Origin: Flavobacterium azizsancarii | Lineage (GTDB): Bacteria > Bacteroidota > Bacteroidia > Flavobacteriales > Flavobacteriaceae | Assembly (NCBI RefSeq): GCF_027980145.1 | Contig: NZ_JAMZNK010000022.1 | Coordinates: 1-64,000 of the forward strand | DNA: 64,000 nt | Direction: 5' to 3' | Part shown: piece by piece, positions 8,248-16,961 of the stretch | Layout of the letters: every line of letters starts with the position of its first letter | Numbering within the stretch: the stretch's first letter is position 1 | The notes under the pieces: model-generated | What the model was told of the DNA's origin: nothing | What the model saw: only the letters and a program-made list of their open reading frames with translations | The model's database searches: none | Program-made: the position numbers and the translations under genes

Positions 8248-8346
8248 TCTAATACCCTTATAATCAATATACTACTTGATTCTCTGTAACGTATTTTCTA
8301 ACATAAAGCTATTTTTTAGAAAAAATCCTACTTTTTATCTGTTAGT

Positions 8347-8372
8347 TAGTAAATATCCTACTACATTTACTA
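8347..8372. promoter_or_regulatory. Operator-like palindrome between divergent phage-type regulators
   Basis: TAGTAAAT (8347-8354) and ATTTACTA (8365-8372) are exact complements with a 10-base spacer. In addition ATCCTACT occurs at 8325-8332 and again at 8355-8362, exactly 30 bp apart. The sites lie between the S24 repressor gene and the small divergent HTH gene, as expected for a phage-type immunity switch. Confidence 0.55.
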
Positions 8373-8395
8373 CTCAATAAGAAACAAACTGAGCA

Positions 8396-8580
8396 ATGGA
8401 CAAACCTACGATCAGGGTATCATTAAGGCTTTGGCAGAGAAATACAGGATAACTGCTTTTTATGTTCGACAGTGTTTAAGCGGTCATTATAATAGTAGCA
8501 CAGCAGATAATATAAAACTGGATTACAAATCGTTAGAAAAAAAACTGCAGACGACTTATTTAGTTTTCATAAATAAATAA
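8396..8580 (+). pseudogene. Frameshifted Cro-like small HTH gene
   Basis: An open frame from 8404 to the TAA at 8578-8580 encodes 58 residues beginning TYDQGIIKALAEKYRITAFY, with a clear helix-turn-helix look (IIKALAEKYRITAFYVRQCL). It has no start codon in its own frame. The only nearby ATG (8396-8398) is out of frame and runs into a TAA after 18 codons. Adding one base after ATGGA would restore M-x-Q-TYDQG, so a single-base deletion near codon 2 is the simplest explanation. It is divergent from the S24 repressor gene, as cro is from cI. The gene is below the usual length cutoff and easily missed. Confidence 0.6.
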
Positions 8581-8973
8581 ATCCCAGAATGATTTGCAGT
8601 AAAAAACGGTCTTTACCTGAAGCATGGAGATCGCGCCTCGTTTAGGATGTTTTTTAATATAAAAATCTTGCTTTTTTAACTTAAGCAAAAATTACGGCAA
8701 TAATATATCACAAGCAGTTTTGAATTGTATTCTGAGTTTTTTTATAAATATTTATAGTTAGTAAGTTGGTTAAATTTAAATACAATAATTTTTTTAAGTT
8801 CATGTTTTCTTTATTGTTGTATTATAAATGGGGGAGGTACCTACTACTCCCTCATTTTTTATAGAAGTGATACATAATTGCATTGTTTTTTAAACTAACT
8901 GATTGCAAATTTGCATTATCAATTTTCATAGCTATTAGAATATTCTTTACTTTAATATTTCTACAATCGTTTT
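8581..8973. other. Intergenic stretch, no gene seen
   Basis: This is AT-rich DNA between the phage-type remnant and the YkgJ-like gene. The only structure I see is a weak hairpin at 8832-8851 (GGGAG / CTCCC), followed by CTCATTTTTT, which could serve as a terminator on the plus strand. A 60-codon open frame at 8883-9065 overlaps the YkgJ gene and looks non-coding. Confidence 0.5.
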
Positions 8974-9579
8974 TTATGCAATATTACCCAATCCATCAGG
9001 AAATGGTCTGTAAGCATAATAATGCAAAACTTCTTCGATTGCTATCTTTAACGCCTCGTTTATAGGGAGCAGAATAACTCCCATTCTGAGATCAATTTGT
9101 GCCAGTTGCATGTAATAATTGGTAAAAATAGGAACGTTTATTCCATTATTAATTGCTTCTTCGGCCTTCTCAAAGTTTTCTTGTTGCTGTTCTTTTATGA
9201 TTCTGCAGGTAGCCAGTCTTAGTTTTCCGTATTTATCAGTATTGGCAGCATAACCAAAAAGTCGGCATATTAATCCGCGATAGCGATAATTACTGCAGCT
9301 CCCTTTATGTTCTAATACTGAAAGCGGACGATATATAAGGCAATTGTTTGAAGTCGTATTGTTTAATAATACTAAGGTTTCTTCGGCTTTTCCATTTAAA
9401 AATAAATGAAATGCCCACGGCAAAAATTCCAAAGGCGAAGCATCAATATTTGGTGTCGTACAGCATTTACCGCAACCTGCGTTACAATACAAATGTGTCT
9501 CTGACTGGAAAGCAGTAATTTCAATTTCCAGGCGGTCAAATAATTCTTCAACCTGCCTAACTTTATCTTCTATTGCCAT
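8974..9579 (-). CDS. YkgJ-family cysteine-cluster protein
   Basis: This cytosolic protein has a metal-binding cysteine cluster of the YkgJ (zinc- or iron-chelating CxxCxxCC-type) family. The N-terminal motif is CNAGCGKCC (C32, C36, C39, C40). Further conserved cysteines lie downstream in NNCLIY, GSCSNY, LICRLFG and ATCRII. Its length of 201 residues is usual for the family. It is a single gene with 142 bases before the DoxX-like gene. The biochemical role of the family is not known to me beyond metal or cluster binding. Confidence 0.85.
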   Translation of the reverse strand: MAIEDKVRQVEELFDRLEIEITAFQSETHLYCNAGCGKCCTTPNIDASPLEFLPWAFHLFLNGKAEETLVLLNNTTSNNCLIYRPLSVLEHKGSCSNYRYRGLICRLFGYAANTDKYGKLRLATCRIIKEQQQENFEKAEEAINNGINVPIFTNYYMQLAQIDLRMGVILLPINEALKIAIEEVLHYYAYRPFPDGLGNIA

Positions 9580-9721
9580 CTTTTTTGTGTAAGGTAGGCT
9601 AATAGAAATGACTCTGGCCAGAAGTGCGATTTAATTGGGAAAAATAAAACAAAATCCAAATTACAAAGTATAAACTTCGAGCCTTTACTTATGGTAATTT
9701 CATCATTTAAAAACAGTTACA

Positions 9722-10147
9722 TTACAATCCTTTGATTTTTTTGGATATAAAAGCAAGGGCATTAGTAGACCATAAAGCGAGAAAAAACAGTACGGGCTGA
9801 AAAAACAATCGCATTAAACGGGCTTGATCTGTGTCGAGTCCAAAAGCATCTGTACCATTTAAGTATTGAGCGATATTTCCCGGAAAAACCAATACGTAAA
9901 ATAGTGCCAGCGCGATTCCTGCGTGTACTTTATACTTTGTTAGAAATATCATACTCAGACCTAATATAATCTCAACGATTCCGGAGAGTATGACAACGAG
10001 GTCTTTATTAACAGGAACCCAATTAGGGACTTGTGCCTGAAAATCGGTTCTTTGAAAAGTAAAATGACCAATGGCGGCCGTTATCATGAAGATTCCCAAA
10101 AGTATCCTGAAAAAATTCTGAGCTTTAGATGTTTTTATATTTTCCAT
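9722..10147 (-). CDS. DoxX-like four-helix membrane protein
   Basis: This 141-residue inner-membrane protein has four hydrophobic segments (about residues 13-30, 48-66, 74-90 and 115-135). It has the DoxX/DoxD-like layout, with a charged N-terminus and an IGHFTF motif in the first loop. DoxX-like proteins are often linked to thiol or oxidative metabolism, but nothing here fixes a function. It is monocistronic, with a spacer of about 240 bases to the divergent DUF3754 gene. Confidence 0.8.
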   Translation of the reverse strand: MENIKTSKAQNFFRILLGIFMITAAIGHFTFQRTDFQAQVPNWVPVNKDLVVILSGIVEIILGLSMIFLTKYKVHAGIALALFYVLVFPGNIAQYLNGTDAFGLDTDQARLMRLFFQPVLFFLALWSTNALAFISKKIKGL

Positions 10148-10342
10148 ATCAAATATTTATTGCTTAAGTTTTGTTTCTCTTAAAAAGTGATCTTCTCAAA
10201 TTTACAACAATATAAAGTACACTTTTTTTCAAAGTTTTTATATCATTGTTGTTTAATATCCATGTGATTAACCTCATTGAGCTTCTCAATAAAATAACTA
10301 ATTTTTAATTCAAAATCAGTTCAAAAATCAAATTTCCTATAG

Positions 10343-10350
10343 TACTTTTG
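10343..10350 (+). promoter_or_regulatory. -7 promoter element (TACTTTTG)
   Basis: TACTTTTG matches TAnnTTTG and would leave a leader of about 36 bases before the ATG at 10391. I see no clear TTTG -33 box. Confidence 0.4.
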
Positions 10351-10390
10351 CGTTCTCTGAATAGCCCAAAATTAAAGCCCAAAAATCTGT

Positions 10391-11620
10391 ATGACACGAG
10401 AACATTATATTCCCTTTAACAAGGAATTCTTACTCGAACAACAAATTACCTCTTTCTCTGAAGATCAAAAAAAGGTCGACGATTTCAAGAAATTATTTGA
10501 TATTATCGAACATTATTTTCATTATGAAGCTTTTAATCTCAACCGAAATCTAAAACAACATTACGCCTTATTCGATCCGGATTTAAGCCTTAAGGAACGT
10601 GAAGAATTTTTAGGCAAAAGTGATTTTAATATTTTCAAAGAAACACTTCTTAAGGTTTTAGAACAGGGAAATTATCGTCGTATTGATGAGGAAACTTTAA
10701 AGAAAGCTTTTGAAGATTCAGATTTAATTGGCTTGAATCTTTCTATAGATTTTAATGCTTTTAAAGATTATGAACTCTACGTTCGGGGTCATCATAAAGC
10801 GAAGGAAAAAGTTAAGAAGTTTATTTTCTGGAAAAAAGAAATTGAGATCGACTATTATGATCGTGTCCTGATTTACCTGAACTATAATGAGAAAGATTAT
10901 CTAAGTGAGAACAAGGTAAAATTAGGCAAAATGCCTATTGATCCAGGAACTATTGCTTTAAAAATCTTTAAACGTGTTCCTAAAAACGACATCGAAACAA
11001 TTTTTCCAAATGCAATACCGAGAATGTCTGCCAAAGACAAATTATTCTTTTGGGTTCCTGGTATTGGCGGCGGAATCTCATTATTAAGTACGACTGTAAT
11101 TCCGGCTTTGATTGGCATGTATGCGGCATATCAATCTGGCGAGGCAATTGATTTATTAAATAGTAAAGCCTCTCTTAATCAAGGCTTAATTGCGTTGGGA
11201 ATATTGTCGCTGTACTTGTTTCGCCAATACAGTAATTTTGTCAACAAGAAGATCAAATATTCTAAAATACTCTCGGATAGTCTTTATTTTAAGAATCTGG
11301 GAAACAACAGCGGCGCCTTTTATTCGCTATTAAACTCATCTGAAGAAGAAGTGCTTAAGGAAACTGTTTTGGCTTATACTTTTTTATACAGAAGCAACAA
11401 ACCTTTGACTGCTGACGAACTTGATGAGCAGATTGAAAACTGGTTTCTAACTCAATTAAAAACGGATCTTGACTTTAACGTAAAAGACTCTTTACTGAAA
11501 CTAAAGAGCATTGGTCTTGGTGTAGAAACCAACGGAAAATGGGAAGTTATTGCTTTAGACAAAGCGCTGATCACGATTGATGAATTGTGGGATAATGTTT
11601 TTGAGTATAACCAGAAGTAG
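10391..11620 (+). CDS. DUF3754 (TMEM143-like) membrane protein
   Basis: This protein of 409 residues fits the DUF3754 family, related to the mitochondrial protein TMEM143. Residues 1-215 are soluble and rich in charged helices (REHYIPFNKEFLLEQQ at the start, then FHYEAFNLNRNLKQHYALFDPD). Two hydrophobic segments follow at about 225-245 and 265-282, then a soluble C-terminal part. A single promoter-like box precedes it and it has no operon partner. The function is unknown; the family name is from recognition of the sequence pattern. Confidence 0.75.
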   Translation: MTREHYIPFNKEFLLEQQITSFSEDQKKVDDFKKLFDIIEHYFHYEAFNLNRNLKQHYALFDPDLSLKEREEFLGKSDFNIFKETLLKVLEQGNYRRIDEETLKKAFEDSDLIGLNLSIDFNAFKDYELYVRGHHKAKEKVKKFIFWKKEIEIDYYDRVLIYLNYNEKDYLSENKVKLGKMPIDPGTIALKIFKRVPKNDIETIFPNAIPRMSAKDKLFFWVPGIGGGISLLSTTVIPALIGMYAAYQSGEAIDLLNSKASLNQGLIALGILSLYLFRQYSNFVNKKIKYSKILSDSLYFKNLGNNSGAFYSLLNSSEEEVLKETVLAYTFLYRSNKPLTADELDEQIENWFLTQLKTDLDFNVKDSLLKLKSIGLGVETNGKWEVIALDKALITIDELWDNVFEYNQK

Positions 11621-11719
11621 GTTTATAACATTCTTTAAGCTTAATGATTATGAATGAACAACAAAATATTTTTTTTTATTTCTAATTTATTCTAAATTCA
11701 CTTCAAATTTACAAACCTT

Positions 11720-12235
11720 ATGAAGTCATTATTGAGCCTTTTTTTCTTGGTCTTTTTTTCTGTTCTTTCTTCTGCACAAAATAATAAAGCTAATAAATTA
11801 GACTTAATTATTTTAGAGAATCACTATACTCTCAAACAATATGACAGTATTGTAAATAATGAATTTAAAAAAGGGAAAATCCCTGTACTTTATTATAGCG
11901 CAAGCTGGTGTGGCCCATGTGTGAAATTTAAAAAAATGATTAAAGAAAATAACCTGTTTAAAACGAAATTAAAAAATTTTACTTTTATTCAGGCAGATGT
12001 CTCTTCTCTTTCTAACTGTGAAAAAGATACCATAAAACTAGGTGATATTTTAGGTTGCAGAGACTGGCAGAATTTTGTACCGCGTTTCTCAAAAATAGGT
12101 AAAAAAGGCGAAGATTTGAATTTTATAATGGGGTCTTCCTGGTTCATGGAACAACCTTATAGAATTGATGATTTTATAAAAATGGTGATGACGCCAAGAA
12201 GAGAAAGATTTATTTTTGAAAGCCTGAAAAAGTAA
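11720..12235 (+). CDS. Exported thioredoxin-like protein
   Basis: This periplasmic thiol-disulfide protein has a signal peptide at residues 1-19 (LSSAQ). A thioredoxin fold carries the active site WCGPC (C64, C67). After the core there is an insert with two more cysteines (C101 in LSNCEKD and C113 in LGCRDWQN) and a FVPRF segment holding the cis-proline position. The CGPC centre is that of reducing thioredoxins, but its partner is unknown. It stands alone, followed by a strong terminator at 12354. Confidence 0.85.
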   Translation: MKSLLSLFFLVFFSVLSSAQNNKANKLDLIILENHYTLKQYDSIVNNEFKKGKIPVLYYSASWCGPCVKFKKMIKENNLFKTKLKNFTFIQADVSSLSNCEKDTIKLGDILGCRDWQNFVPRFSKIGKKGEDLNFIMGSSWFMEQPYRIDDFIKMVMTPRRERFIFESLKK

Positions 12236-12353
12236 TAAAAATAAACAGCTGGCGAGCTTAATCAAACTAAATCCGGATCAAGCCAAAACTTGATAACCTT
12301 TAATTTTCGTTAACGTTCTATTATCAATCTTTTTACTTATTAAAAGACAAACG

Positions 12354-12390
12354 AAAACACACAAATAATAGTTTTATTTGTGTGTTTTTT
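12354..12390 (+). terminator. Terminator of the thioredoxin-like gene
   Basis: AAAACACACAAATAA pairs perfectly with TTATTTGTGTGTTTT around a short loop and continues into six T. A-richness on the left makes it usable from both sides. Confidence 0.75.
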
Positions 12391-12494
12391 ATTATGCTTC
12401 AAAAATTTTCAATTCAATTTAGTTTTTTATCTGCTATCGATCAACCAAAAAGAAATTTCATTAGATTTACGTAACTAACCTTAAAACCAAAAAG

Positions 12495-12959
12495 ATGAGA
12501 ACATTAGAGCAATGGTTTGCAGAATATGCCGTAAGTCATCAAAACCCAAAAAATAAGGCCATACATTATGTATGTGTTCCGGCAATTTACTTTTCTATAG
12601 TGGGATTATTAATGAGTATCCCGAGTGGTATTATTGCCAATACATTAAAATTAAATGCGCCTGTTATGGAAAATTGGGCCATCGTAGTACTCATTTTTGT
12701 ACTCATTTTTTATATTCGGTTATCTGTTTCTATGGCTATTAAAATTGCTGTTTTATCAGCTATTTGTCTTGTGGTAAATTATTATATCGGGCAAATTGTA
12801 CCTTTATGGATCTTCTCTATTGGTATTTTTATAATCGCATGGATCGGACAATTCTACGGACATAATATTGAGGGCAAAAAACCTTCTTTCTTAAAAGATC
12901 TCCAGTTTCTGATGATTGGTCCGGCTTGGGTTGTTGAAAATTTATTTTCGAAGAAATAA
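12495..12959 (+). CDS. Mpo1/DUF962-family membrane protein
   Basis: This small four-helix membrane protein belongs to the DUF962 family, whose yeast member Mpo1 is an iron-dependent dioxygenase acting on 2-hydroxy fatty acids. Supporting motifs are WFAEYAVSHQNPKNKAIHY at the N-terminus (H15, H24) and QFYGHNIEGKKPSF with FLMIGPAW near the C-terminus, which hold the conserved histidines. Its length of 154 residues is usual. The enzymatic role is transferred from the family and is not proven for bacterial members. Confidence 0.85.
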   Translation: MRTLEQWFAEYAVSHQNPKNKAIHYVCVPAIYFSIVGLLMSIPSGIIANTLKLNAPVMENWAIVVLIFVLIFYIRLSVSMAIKIAVLSAICLVVNYYIGQIVPLWIFSIGIFIIAWIGQFYGHNIEGKKPSFLKDLQFLMIGPAWVVENLFSKK

Positions 12960-13043
12960 AAAAAACACCCGTAAATTTATAAAAAGACAAACACACTATA
13001 AAACCCTGAATCTATTTAATTAACCAAACTTACTTTAAGCCGT

Positions 13044-13535
13044 ATGGGAATGATTGCCAATTTACTTCGTGTTACACCTACTGAACTAAAAACTTATTTA
13101 AACGACAGTACTCTTCTTGAAGAAAGGATTTATAGTCCTGATGCCGACAAAGATTTTAACCTGAAAGATATAGACAAAGCATGGGATGCTATTATTTTTT
13201 TATTAACAGGTGATAATATTCAAAATGCCAATAATCCGCTTGTTCAGGTTCTCTTTAGCGGGCAAATTATAGATGAAGGACAGGATTTGGGTTATGGTCC
13301 CGGTCATTACCTAACACCTAAACAGGTAAAAGAACTTAACAGTAAAATCTCAGTTTTTACAACCGAAGAGCTGAAACAAAGATATAATCCGGAAAAGATG
13401 ACTGAAATTGATGTTTATCCTTCTATTTGGGATTCTGAAACGTTTGAATATGTTGATTTTTATTTTAAACGCTTACAGCACGTTTATGCTGAGGCGGAGA
13501 AAAACGGACAGGCTATTATAACTTTTTTGAGTTAA
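13044..13535 (+). CDS. DUF1877 (YfbM-like) protein
   Basis: This soluble 163-residue protein matches the DUF1877/YfbM family: it starts MGMIANLLRVTP, has a DIDKAWDAIIFLLTG block and a GYGPGHYLTPKQVKEL block, and ends with a helical region. The function of the family is unknown. It is followed after 46 bases by a membrane protein gene on the same strand, so the two may be cotranscribed. Confidence 0.85.
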   Translation: MGMIANLLRVTPTELKTYLNDSTLLEERIYSPDADKDFNLKDIDKAWDAIIFLLTGDNIQNANNPLVQVLFSGQIIDEGQDLGYGPGHYLTPKQVKELNSKISVFTTEELKQRYNPEKMTEIDVYPSIWDSETFEYVDFYFKRLQHVYAEAEKNGQAIITFLS

Positions 13536-13581
13536 ACAATTACGCCTTACTTTTATTAAGCGTTATTAAACAGCATAAAAT

Positions 13582-14307
13582 ATGAAGACAGGGGCAGATA
13601 ATGAGATTGAGATTGAAAACTACGATATTTTTACCTACAGAAGAATCAGACGTGCCATTGGTTATCTGGGTATAAGTCTTCCGATACTTTTAGTGGTGTT
13701 TTCCCTGGTTCCTTTTTTTCAAACTCCACTTCAGTTTTCTATTAGCCATTATTACTATACTAATTTGCGGGAAATTTTTACCGGAACTTTGTGTGCCGTT
13801 GGCTTATTTCTGATTCGGTACAAAGGTTTCGGAAATGCTTCGATCCTGAAGAACGACAATTTATTAACCAATATAGCAGGAATTATGGCTTTGGGTGTGG
13901 CTTTGTTTCCCACAAATCCAGATGATTTCAAGGCCAAAATTTATACTTTAATTCCATATCCTGAAAAATGGCTTGGCTGGCTTCATTATGGTTTTGCTGC
14001 TCTTTTGTTTTTAATATTGGCTTTATTGGCAATTAATGTTTTTACTATTGGGCAGGAAAATGAAACAAAAACTCCTAAAAGTATCCTGAACGAAAACAAT
14101 ATTTACAGGGTTTGCGGTTATTCGATTATAGTATGCATCATAATGATCCCAACTTTCGAAATATTAAAATTGTTTCCTTATTCGACTTTGATTTTTGAGG
14201 CGCTTTCTCTTTTTGCTTTTGGAATTGCATGGCTAATAAAAGGTCGCGCTTTGGGGGATAAAGGGGTAATTGGTCAAAAATTGTATCAGGAAAATAATCC
14301 GGGATGA
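13582..14307 (+). CDS. Multi-pass membrane protein, possibly DUF998-like
   Basis: This integral membrane protein of 241 residues has about six hydrophobic segments (near 26-47, 70-85, 95-112, 133-154, 176-196 and 200-218). Landmarks are SISHYYYTNLREIFTG and VALFPTNPDDF. The overall pattern recalls DUF998 or Frag1-like proteins, but I cannot assign it firmly. It is probably cotranscribed with the DUF1877 gene upstream. Confidence 0.6.
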   Translation: MKTGADNEIEIENYDIFTYRRIRRAIGYLGISLPILLVVFSLVPFFQTPLQFSISHYYYTNLREIFTGTLCAVGLFLIRYKGFGNASILKNDNLLTNIAGIMALGVALFPTNPDDFKAKIYTLIPYPEKWLGWLHYGFAALLFLILALLAINVFTIGQENETKTPKSILNENNIYRVCGYSIIVCIIMIPTFEILKLFPYSTLIFEALSLFAFGIAWLIKGRALGDKGVIGQKLYQENNPG

Positions 14308-14392
14308 TACCTGCACAATTCCTAAACTGGACTATTGCTTATACTTAAAACTGGATCACGCTCACGTTTTGAGCAACTCTTAGTTTTGCAGA

Positions 14393-15109
14393 ATGAAAGA
14401 GTTAATAATTTCGAATTTAAAAGAGGTTCACAATCGCATTAAAAATGCCTGTGAACTTTCCGGCAGAAATGTGTCTGATATACAATTGCTGTTAGCCACT
14501 AAAACTGTTCCTTTCGAAAAAATAAGAATTGCGATTGAAGCGGGGGAAACTTTAATTGGCGAAAACAAAATGCAGGAATTACGGGATAAAGATTTCGGAT
14601 TAAAAGAATTAAATACAGAACGTCATTTTATTGGCCATTTGCAAACTAATAAAATAAAAGATGTCCTGAAATATGTTTCATGTATTCAGTCTTTAGACCG
14701 GTTAAATCTTGCGCAGGAACTAGACAGGCAATTGCAAAAAGAAAACAGGAACCTCGATGTTTTTATTCAGGTCAATACTTCTTTTGAGGAAAGTAAATTT
14801 GGACTTCGTCCTGATGAAGTAATTTCTTTCATAAGGGAAGTAAAAAAATACGAAACTTTGAATATTAAAGGGTTGATGACAATTGGTTTATTAGATGTTG
14901 AAAAAGAAAAAATGCAGCCATCCCTACGTTTATTACGACAAATAAGGGATGAGATTTATGCCGAAGGAATTGAAAACATGCAACCATTAAAGCTTTCTAT
15001 GGGAATGTCTCAGGATTTAGAACTGGCAATTGCCGAAGGTTCAGACATGGTCAGGATTGGTTCGTCGGTTTTTGGAAACCGATTTTTTAGGAAAAGAAAT
15101 ATGGAATGA
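14393..15109 (+). CDS. YggS/PLPBP-family pyridoxal-phosphate homeostasis protein
   Basis: This cytosolic protein has the alanine-racemase N-terminal type TIM barrel that binds PLP and buffers vitamin B6 and amino-acid metabolism. The PLP lysine is K37 in LLLATKTVP. Other family blocks are GENKMQEL, RHFIGHLQTNKIKDVL, GLMTIGL and LSMGMSQDLELAI near the end, followed by G-S/MVRIGSSVFG. Its length of 238 residues is usual. A TAGTTTTG box at 14381-14388 lies just before the start. The symbol yggS is not used here because naming in this phylum varies. Confidence 0.93.
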   Translation: MKELIISNLKEVHNRIKNACELSGRNVSDIQLLLATKTVPFEKIRIAIEAGETLIGENKMQELRDKDFGLKELNTERHFIGHLQTNKIKDVLKYVSCIQSLDRLNLAQELDRQLQKENRNLDVFIQVNTSFEESKFGLRPDEVISFIREVKKYETLNIKGLMTIGLLDVEKEKMQPSLRLLRQIRDEIYAEGIENMQPLKLSMGMSQDLELAIAEGSDMVRIGSSVFGNRFFRKRNME

Positions 15110-15129
15110 GAATATTGCAGAATAAACTT

Positions 15130-15137
15130 TAATTTTG
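15130..15137 (+). promoter_or_regulatory. -7 promoter element (TAATTTTG)
   Basis: TAATTTTG matches TAnnTTTG and would leave a leader of about 14 bases to the ATG at 15155. No -33 partner is clear. Confidence 0.35.
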
Positions 15138-15154
15138 CATCAAATAAAACTGAA

Positions 15155-15874
15155 ATGAATCTATACGAGCTGACTGTAAACGATACCGAAAAAATAGCAT
15201 TAGATGACTTACTTTTTAGTGACGAGAACAAAGCTGCGTTGCTGCAAACTATTAAGGAGCACGAATACATTGAGGAATTAAAAAAATACAATCTTAAAGT
15301 AGACAATAAAATATTACTTCATGGTCACTCTGGCTGCGGTAAAACGACGACGGCAAAAGCTATTGCTGCTGCTTTGAACAAGAATATCGTAATCATGAAT
15401 CTGAGTACTTTAATTAACGCGCGAATTGGCGAAACATCAAAAAATGTAAAAGCTATATTCGAAAAGGCTATCAGAGAAAAGGCTGTATTATTTTTAGATG
15501 AATTTGACCAGATCGGAAAAAGCCGTGACAGCGACGATAAGGATGTGGGAGAAATGAGACGCCTTGTTAATACGATCATTCAATTGATAGATTATTTCCC
15601 GTCTGATAGTTTGCTTATTTGTGCAACAAACCATTATCATTCTATTGATACTGCTTTATTGCGACGATTTCAGATACGTTTACAATTTGAAATGCCTGAC
15701 GAAGGTGAACTGGATCTTTATTATGATAAAGTACTGGCTGGTTTTCCTGAGCATTTACAGGATATCCTGCGCAAATACAATATTTCTTATGCTGAAGCTA
15801 AAGATTATATTCATACTACAATGAAAAAACAAATTATTGCTGAACTGGACCTTCAGAAACTTTTACAGCAATAA
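15155..15874 (+). CDS. Single-domain AAA ATPase
   Basis: This cytosolic AAA-family ATPase of 239 residues has Walker A GHSGCGKT (57-64), Walker B VLFLDEFD (D115, E116), sensor 1 CATN (N159) and arginine fingers LLRRF (R170, R171). A short N-terminal helical part precedes the core. There is no membrane segment, protease or second AAA domain, so it is not FtsH, ClpX or Lon. Its closest relatives are likely the many small AAA proteins of unknown role. It is 45 bases after the PLPBP gene, has its own promoter-like box, and ends 8 bases from a convergent gene. Confidence 0.85.
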   Translation: MNLYELTVNDTEKIALDDLLFSDENKAALLQTIKEHEYIEELKKYNLKVDNKILLHGHSGCGKTTTAKAIAAALNKNIVIMNLSTLINARIGETSKNVKAIFEKAIREKAVLFLDEFDQIGKSRDSDDKDVGEMRRLVNTIIQLIDYFPSDSLLICATNHYHSIDTALLRRFQIRLQFEMPDEGELDLYYDKVLAGFPEHLQDILRKYNISYAEAKDYIHTTMKKQIIAELDLQKLLQQ

Positions 15875-15882
15875 TTATAAAT

Positions 15883-16902
15883 TCATTCCGGATACTCTTT
15901 TTTTCTTTGTCTGCGGTTGGGTCGCTGCATTCCGGATCTTATAAAACCGGGTACAAAACAAACTAATAGATGCTCACGTTTCCAATTGTAACATTTCAGG
16001 AAAAAAAACATGGAGACAAACAAAAAAATCGCTGCTCCCACCGCCACCTGAACGGGATATAAAAGTATATTTTCCTGAGGAATAATCATGGGAACAAGGG
16101 CAATGGCACAAGCTGGAGCAAATGGTTTCCTGACAATTTCAAAAAGAGAAAAAAGGCTGACAAATAATAATAGTACCGTATATACCAGAGGCAGACGTAA
16201 TATTGTATGGACATAATACTGAAAAAATGTTCCTAAAATGGCAGCAATTATAACGACCATATAAACTTGTAATGGACGATTGCGAAACCCTGACGATGAC
16301 GAACTAAATTCTATAAACATAACGATCAATGGCGGCACAATAAATAATAATCTCCCTGTATATGCCGGAATTGCAGCTATGAGGATTAACCAAAAAAATA
16401 ATCTGGCCCAATGCTTTATACTATGTTTGTAATATCCCTTTTTTTTATCAAAAGCAATAACCTGGCGCAATGCATTTTTCTCCAGAAGCCACTGTCCGGA
16501 AACAACTAAAAGGCTCATCACAAAAACAGAAGCAGGATAAACAAATGAATCTGTTCCTAATAAAACCGGCAACATCGCAGCTGACGTTATGGGAATTAAT
16601 GTGGTACGTGTCAAAATAAGACAAAGCGAAGTAAATGCAAATGAAATTGCAATATTGATTAAAACAGGAAACGAAGAATAACGAACCAGTAAAACTCCAA
16701 AAAAAGCACAAACTGTCATCAACACGACAAGCATTGATCTGCTCACTCTCCATATTTTTTTATCAATAACCCACAGACCTAGTACTAATGCGGCCATTTC
16801 AGGAAACAGTATTTCTTTCTGGCCAAACCATTCTGATGCACCAACCATTGAACCAATTATAAGCAGGGCAAAAAAATATCGGATTAATTTGATTTTATTC
16901 AC
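15883..16902 (-). CDS. Multi-pass membrane protein with internal repeat (HPP-like)
   Basis: This inner-membrane protein of 339 residues has about nine or ten hydrophobic segments and a basic C-terminal tail (RPNRRQRKKEYPE). Two similar hydrophobic units, ITSAAMLPVLLGTDSFVYP and ACAIALVPMIIPQENILLYP, suggest an internal duplication like the pattern of HPP-family proteins. The family call is tentative. It is convergent with the AAA gene at an 8-base distance and 59 bases downstream of the DUF417 gene, so it may belong to the same transcript as that gene. Confidence 0.55.
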   Translation of the reverse strand: MNKIKLIRYFFALLIIGSMVGASEWFGQKEILFPEMAALVLGLWVIDKKIWRVSRSMLVVLMTVCAFFGVLLVRYSSFPVLINIAISFAFTSLCLILTRTTLIPITSAAMLPVLLGTDSFVYPASVFVMSLLVVSGQWLLEKNALRQVIAFDKKKGYYKHSIKHWARLFFWLILIAAIPAYTGRLLFIVPPLIVMFIEFSSSSSGFRNRPLQVYMVVIIAAILGTFFQYYVHTILRLPLVYTVLLLFVSLFSLFEIVRKPFAPACAIALVPMIIPQENILLYPVQVAVGAAIFLFVSMFFFLKCYNWKREHLLVCFVPGFIRSGMQRPNRRQRKKEYPE

Positions 16903-16961
16903 TTTTAAAACTTTGTATTTTGACTTTGATACATTTTTCTTCGCTTTTCAGCCTTTTTGTT

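Noticed and set aside
8883..9065. 60-codon plus-strand open frame
   Set aside because: It overlaps the real YkgJ-family gene on the other strand, and its composition (F/I/L-rich) fits AT-rich noise.
14381..14388. TAGTTTTG box just before the PLPBP gene
   Set aside because: It lies four bases from the ATG and has no -33 partner at a valid distance, so it is mentioned only in the gene entry.
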